Assembly: GCA_025463905.1 (NCBI GenBank)
Contig: JAODBJ010000297.1
Location: 1-35,895, forward strand
Direction: 5' to 3'
DNA: 35,895 nt
Source of the DNA: Actinomycetes bacterium
GTDB taxonomy: Bacteria; Actinomycetota; Acidimicrobiia; IMCC26256; PALSA-610
In this document: positions 32,334 to 35,895 of the stretch, in pieces
How positions within the stretch are numbered: position 1 is the stretch's first letter
Layout: every line of letters starts with the position of its first letter
Notes under the pieces: model-generated
The model's database searches: none
What the model saw: only the letters and a program-made list of their open reading frames with translations
Told to the model about the DNA's origin: nothing
Made by a program: the position numbers and the translations under genes

Positions 32334-33728
32334 GTGGTTGACGCTGTGATGGACGTCGCCGATTCGGTCCTCGACCTGGTCGGCAACACGCCGCTCGTGC
32401 GGCTCGGCAAACTCGCCGCCACCGACGGCCTCCGTTGCGATTTCCTGGCCAAGGTCGAGCTCACGAACCCGGGTGGCAGCGTCAAGGACCGCGTCGCCAT
32501 CACGATGATCGACGCCGCAGAGAAGGCCGGCCTGCTGAAGCCGGGTGGGACCATCGTGGAACCGACGTCGGGCAATACCGGTGCCGGGCTCGCGATCGTC
32601 GCCGCGCAACGCGGGTACCACTGCATCTTCGTGATGAGCGACAAGATGAGCGACGAAAAGGCAGCGTTGCTGCGCGCCTACGGCGCCGAAGTCGTGGTGT
32701 GCCCAACCGCGGTGCCGCCCGAAGACCCGCGTTCCTACTACTCCACCGCGGAACGGCTGGTGCGCGAGACGCCGGGCGCGTTTCGCCCGGACCAGTACTC
32801 GAACCCCGCGAACCCTCTGGCACACGAGCTTGGTACGGGTCCGGAAATCTGGCGTCAGACCGCGGCGCGCGTCACCCACTTCGTCGCCGGGATCGGCACC
32901 GGCGGCACCATCACCGGCGTTGGTCGCTTCCTCAAGCGCGAGAACCCCGACGTGCAGATCATCGGCGCGGACCCGGAAGGTTCCGTGTACTCCGGCGGGA
33001 ACGGCCGCCCGTATCTCACCGAAGGGGTCGGCGAAGATTTCTGGCCCACCACATTCGACCCGTCGCTCGTCGACCGCGTCGTGATGGTGAGCGACGCCGA
33101 CGCCTTCCTCACCGCGCGACGCGTCACGCGCGAAGAAGGTTTGCTGATGGGCGGTTCGTGCGGCACCGCGGTGTACGCGGCGTTGGAAGTGGGTCGCGAG
33201 CTCGGTCCCGACGCGGTCGTGGTGGTGTTGTTGCCCGACTCAGGTCGCAACTACTTGTCGAAGGTCTTCAACGACCAGTGGATGTTCGACATGGGGTTCT
33301 TGCGCTCCGACGGCATCACCGCCGGCGACGTGCTCGCAGGAAAGGGCGACGAGACGCCGGCGCTCGTGCTGATCACCCCCGACCAACCGGTACGCCGTGC
33401 AATCGGCCTGATGCGCCAGACGGGCGTGTCGCAATTGATCGTGAGCGTCACGACCGAGTTGCCGCTCGCAGCCAAAGAAGTGACGGGCGCAGTACACGAA
33501 CTCGAACTCATGGACCGCGCGTATCGCGACCCCGGCGTCGTCGACCGCCCGGTCACCGACATCATGACGCCACCGATGCCGATGATCGGCGTGGGAGAGC
33601 CGGTGAACCGGCTCGTCGCGTGCCTCGACCAGGGCCCGGCGGTGCTCGTCCTCGAAGGCGGTCACCCGATCGGTGTGGTTACCCGCTCCGACGTGCTCGC
33701 CTTCATGGCCACCCGTACCCCAGGTTGA
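32334..33728 (+). CDS. Cystathionine beta-synthase
   Basis: This is a 464-aa PLP enzyme that condenses serine and homocysteine to cystathionine, the first step of reverse transsulfuration. K51 in NPGGSVKDR is the PLP lysine, PTSGNTGAG binds the substrate carboxylate, and GTGGTITGVGRF holds the PLP phosphate. Residues about 335-464 are a pair of CBS domains (ending MTPPMPMIGVGE and GVVTRSDVLAFM), as in Mycobacterium Rv1077, which may bind adenosine compounds. Plain cysteine synthases lack these. The GTG at 32334 or ATG at 32349 is the start. The gene is 6 bases ahead of the gamma-lyase/synthase, as in mycobacteria where the two are close. Cysteine synthase activity is a less likely alternative. 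Confidence 0.93.
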   Translation: MVDAVMDVADSVLDLVGNTPLVRLGKLAATDGLRCDFLAKVELTNPGGSVKDRVAITMIDAAEKAGLLKPGGTIVEPTSGNTGAGLAIVAAQRGYHCIFVMSDKMSDEKAALLRAYGAEVVVCPTAVPPEDPRSYYSTAERLVRETPGAFRPDQYSNPANPLAHELGTGPEIWRQTAARVTHFVAGIGTGGTITGVGRFLKRENPDVQIIGADPEGSVYSGGNGRPYLTEGVGEDFWPTTFDPSLVDRVVMVSDADAFLTARRVTREEGLLMGGSCGTAVYAALEVGRELGPDAVVVVLLPDSGRNYLSKVFNDQWMFDMGFLRSDGITAGDVLAGKGDETPALVLITPDQPVRRAIGLMRQTGVSQLIVSVTTELPLAAKEVTGAVHELELMDRAYRDPGVVDRPVTDIMTPPMPMIGVGEPVNRLVACLDQGPAVLVLEGGHPIGVVTRSDVLAFMATRTPG

Positions 33729-33734
33729 TTCGCC

Positions 33735-34880
33735 ATGCCTGATGCCTTCGAAACTCGTGCGATCCACGTCGGCCAGGAGCCGGACTCGTCGACGGGGGCG
33801 ATCGTGCCGCCGATCAGCCTGGCCACGACGTTTGCGCAGCGCGGCGTCGGGGATCATGCGGGCTACGAGTACGCGCGAAGCGGCAACCCGACGCGCGCGT
33901 CGCTCGAAGCGTGTCTCGCGTCGCTCGAGGGCGCGCGCCACGGGTTCGCGTTCGCGAGCGGTCTCGCCGCCGAAGACGCGCTGCTGCGGCGGCTGCGCCC
34001 CGGCGACGACGTGATCATGGGCAACGACGCGTACGGCGGCACGTTCCGCTTGATCGCGCGGGTGCACGAGCCGGCCGGCGTGTCGTGGTCGGCAGTCGAC
34101 CTCACCGACCTCGACGCGCTCGACGCTGAGTGGCGGGATGAAACGCGCATCGTATGGATCGAAACGCCTACCAACCCGTTGCTCACCGTGGTCGACATCG
34201 AAGCGATCGCGGGTGTTGCGCACGCACGCGACGCGATCGTCGTCGTCGACAACACCTTTGCAACGCCCTACCTGCAACAACCACTCGCACTCGGCGCCGA
34301 TGCCGTGGTGCACTCGACCACCAAGTACCTCGGCGGCCACTCCGACGTTGTCGGTGGCTTCGTCGCGCTCAACGACGAGTCGATCGCCGACGAAATCGGG
34401 TTCTTGCAGAACGCGGTGGGTGCAGTGCCGTCACCGTTCGACTGTTACCTGGTGTTGCGGGGCGTGAAGACACTTGCGTTACGCATGGAACGGCACTGCG
34501 AGAACGCACACGTGATCGCGCAGATGCTCCAAGAGCACGACGCGGTCGATCGCGTGCTGTACCCAGGGCTGCCCGAGCACCCTGGGCACGACGTCGCCAA
34601 GCGCCAGATGCGCGACTTCGGCGGCATGGTGTCGTTCACAATGCACGAAGGTGAGGATGCCGCGCTGGACGTGGTGGCACTCACCCGCTTGTTTACGCTC
34701 GCCGAATCGTTGGGTGCCGTGGAGTCGTTGATCGAGCACCCGGCGCGCATGACACACGCATCGGCGGCGGGATCACCGCTCGAGGTCGATGCCGCGCTCA
34801 TCCGGTTGTCGGTTGGGATTGAAGCCGCCGACGACCTCGCCGACGACCTGCGCCAGGCGCTCGACTACACCCTCGCCTGA
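33735..34880 (+). CDS. Cystathionine gamma-lyase/gamma-synthase
   Basis: This is a 381-aa PLP enzyme of the Cys/Met metabolism family. K197 in STTKYLGGHSDVVGG carries PLP, the phosphate-binding region is ASGLAAEDA, and the YEYARSGNPTR block is at about residues 44-54. It should cleave cystathionine to cysteine (gamma-lyase) or make it from an acylhomoserine (gamma-synthase, MetB); these cannot be told apart by eye. Next to a cystathionine beta-synthase the lyase direction is favoured, giving a complete methionine-to-cysteine route. The length is normal. Confidence 0.93.
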   Translation: MPDAFETRAIHVGQEPDSSTGAIVPPISLATTFAQRGVGDHAGYEYARSGNPTRASLEACLASLEGARHGFAFASGLAAEDALLRRLRPGDDVIMGNDAYGGTFRLIARVHEPAGVSWSAVDLTDLDALDAEWRDETRIVWIETPTNPLLTVVDIEAIAGVAHARDAIVVVDNTFATPYLQQPLALGADAVVHSTTKYLGGHSDVVGGFVALNDESIADEIGFLQNAVGAVPSPFDCYLVLRGVKTLALRMERHCENAHVIAQMLQEHDAVDRVLYPGLPEHPGHDVAKRQMRDFGGMVSFTMHEGEDAALDVVALTRLFTLAESLGAVESLIEHPARMTHASAAGSPLEVDAALIRLSVGIEAADDLADDLRQALDYTLA

Positions 34881-34924
34881 CGTCACCCGGTTCGCGGCGA
34901 CGCCGGTTGGGTACCCGCGCGGGT

Positions 34925-35545
34925 GTGAGCGACTCACCGAGGTTGCCCGGCCTCGACGGGGCGACGCCGCTCGAGGAATTGCGTGCGTTTGCGGAGGCGT
35001 GCACCGCCTGCGCCCTCTACGAGCACGCGACCCAGACGGTGTTCGGCGAGGGGCCGCCCGACGCGTCACTCATGTTGATGGGCGAACAACCCGGCGACCA
35101 GGAAGACCGACAGGGTCACCCGTTCGTCGGGCCGGCGGGTGGCGTGCTCGATCGCGCGCTCGACCAAGCGGCCATCGACCGCGGCAGCGTGTACCTCACC
35201 AACGCGGTCAAGCACTTCAAGTGGGAACCACGCGGCAAGGTGCGCCTACACAAGAAGCCAAACGTGTCCGAGATGGCCGCGTGCCGGCAGTGGTGGGAAG
35301 CGGAACTCGAAGCGGTCCGGCCCAAAGTGCTCGGTTGTCTCGGCGCAACCGCCGCGCAGGCGGTGTTCGGCGCGGACTTTCGCGTCACGAAACAACGCGG
35401 CCAGTGGTTCGAGTTGCCATCGGGCGTTGCCGCGATCGCGACGATCCACCCGTCAGCCGTGCTGCGCGCGGAAGACGAGTTGCGTGACGAGTTCTTCGAC
35501 GGGCTCGTGCGCGACCTCGCCTTGATGGCGACCCGCCTCGACTGA
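34925..35545 (+). CDS. UdgX-type uracil-DNA glycosylase
   Basis: This 206-aa glycosylase removes uracil from DNA and belongs to the UdgX branch of family 4-related Fe-S enzymes. Cluster ligands are C26 and C29 (CTAC), C120 and C138. The active-site block GEQPGDQEDRQGHPFVGPAG is typical. The diagnostic loop reads GKVRLHKKP, matching GKRRIHKTP of the Mycobacterium smegmatis enzyme, with the covalently uracil-linked His at the same number, H109. The final motif is ATIHPSAVLR. The GTG at 34925 gives the start closest to the family N-terminus. UdgX is unusual because it stays bound to the DNA after uracil removal. The gene stands between the transsulfuration pair and a methyltransferase with no clear functional link. 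Confidence 0.9.
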   Translation: MSDSPRLPGLDGATPLEELRAFAEACTACALYEHATQTVFGEGPPDASLMLMGEQPGDQEDRQGHPFVGPAGGVLDRALDQAAIDRGSVYLTNAVKHFKWEPRGKVRLHKKPNVSEMAACRQWWEAELEAVRPKVLGCLGATAAQAVFGADFRVTKQRGQWFELPSGVAAIATIHPSAVLRAEDELRDEFFDGLVRDLALMATRLD

Positions 35546-35566
35546 TCCCGTACTACATTCCGCGCG

Positions 35567-35895
35567 GTGGCAGAACGCGGTCAGGACGGCAACGCGCAGC
35601 CAGATTGGAACGGCGCACTCGGCGTCAGCTGGGTTGCCCACGCCGACGCGATCGACACCCTGTGGGAACCGTTCGGCAAACGCACGATCGACGCACTCGC
35701 GCCACGACCCGGAGATTCGGTACTCGACATCGGCTGCGGCGCGGGTGCGACGACGATCGAGATCGCGCGCCGAGTCGCTCCGCGCGGCCGTTCGCTCGGT
35801 GTCGACCTCTCGGGCCCGCTGCTCGAACTTGCCGCGAGGCGCGCGAAGACGGCGCAGGTCAGCAACGCGACGTTCGAACAGGCCGACGCCGCCAC
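35567..35895 (+). CDS. Class I SAM-dependent methyltransferase, cut by window edge
   Basis: The frame from the GTG at 35567 stays open to the last base, so 109 residues of the N-terminal part are visible. The SAM-binding motif I is VLDIGCGAGATTIEIARRV (about residues 49-67). GVDLSGPLLELAARRA follows as motif II, and TFEQADAA is the start of motif III. The segment before it (GVSWVAHADAIDTLWEPFG) is typical of UbiE/Methyltransf_25-type small-molecule methyltransferases. The start is 21 bases after udgX, so the two could be co-transcribed. The substrate cannot be judged from a partial protein. Confidence 0.85.
   Translation, partial: MAERGQDGNAQPDWNGALGVSWVAHADAIDTLWEPFGKRTIDALAPRPGDSVLDIGCGAGATTIEIARRVAPRGRSLGVDLSGPLLELAARRAKTAQVSNATFEQADAA

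Overview
The window is GC-rich, tightly packed chromosomal DNA from an actinobacterium. An Acidimicrobiia-type or mycobacteria-related lineage is likely. The reasons are very high GC, many GTG starts, a luciferase-like F420-type oxidoreductase, a UdgX-type uracil-DNA glycosylase, a CBS-domain cystathionine beta-synthase followed by a MetB-like enzyme, and a long PspA with an actinobacterial layout. That placement is inference. I see no rRNA, tRNA, CRISPR array, transposase, integrase or phage gene, and no gene-free stretch longer than about 170 bases. Neighbouring genes are very often joined by 4-base GTGA/ATGA start-stop overlaps, eight of them in all.

Layout. (1) 1-4 kb, minus strand: class I [4Fe-4S] fumarase, a 4-hydroxybutyrate/acetyl-CoA CoA-transferase family protein, and an MFS transporter cut by the left edge. 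A class II fumarase starts head-to-head with the class I enzyme, with only 19 bases between them. (2) 5.5-6.8 kb, plus strand: a small acidic protein of four perfect-length 19-residue DxDxDG repeats, and a cation diffusion facilitator. (3) 6.8-14.3 kb, minus strand: a seven-gene, mostly translationally coupled operon. It holds an unknown 202-aa protein, an alpha/beta hydrolase, a CbxX/SpoVK-type AAA+ ATPase, a secreted solute-binding-like protein, a lipoprotein fusing a solute-binding-like domain to a VWA domain, a membrane/coiled-coil protein and PspA. This is the best candidate for an undescribed system, probably envelope or membrane stress. (4) 14.4-18.6 kb, plus strand: an alpha/beta hydrolase lacking the usual catalytic His, a stand-alone PEP-utilising swivelling domain, an unfamiliar 369-aa protein, a CrtC/lipocalin-like protein, a MOSC protein and a small membrane protein. 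This is a second operon of unclear purpose.

(5) 18.6-27.0 kb, minus strand: a lipid-flavoured run of acyl-CoA synthetase, rhodanese, GNAT, glycerol-3-phosphate dehydrogenase, an alkyl-DHAP-synthase-like flavoenzyme, an FGGY kinase resembling glycerol kinase but with an altered substrate pocket, and a CFA-type fatty-acid methyltransferase. Together these suggest making or recycling of glycerol-ether or methyl-branched lipids. (6) 27.1-30.3 kb, minus strand: a signal-less NlpC/P60 hydrolase, a gamma-glutamylcyclotransferase-like protein, an SRPBCC protein, a proline-rich membrane protein, a possible 35-aa membrane peptide and a MarR regulator. (7) 30.4-35.9 kb: an LLM oxidoreductase divergent from marR across a perfect operator-like palindrome, an SMP-30/gluconolactonase protein, the transsulfuration pair (cystathionine beta-synthase and gamma-lyase/synthase), UdgX, and a methyltransferase cut by the right edge.
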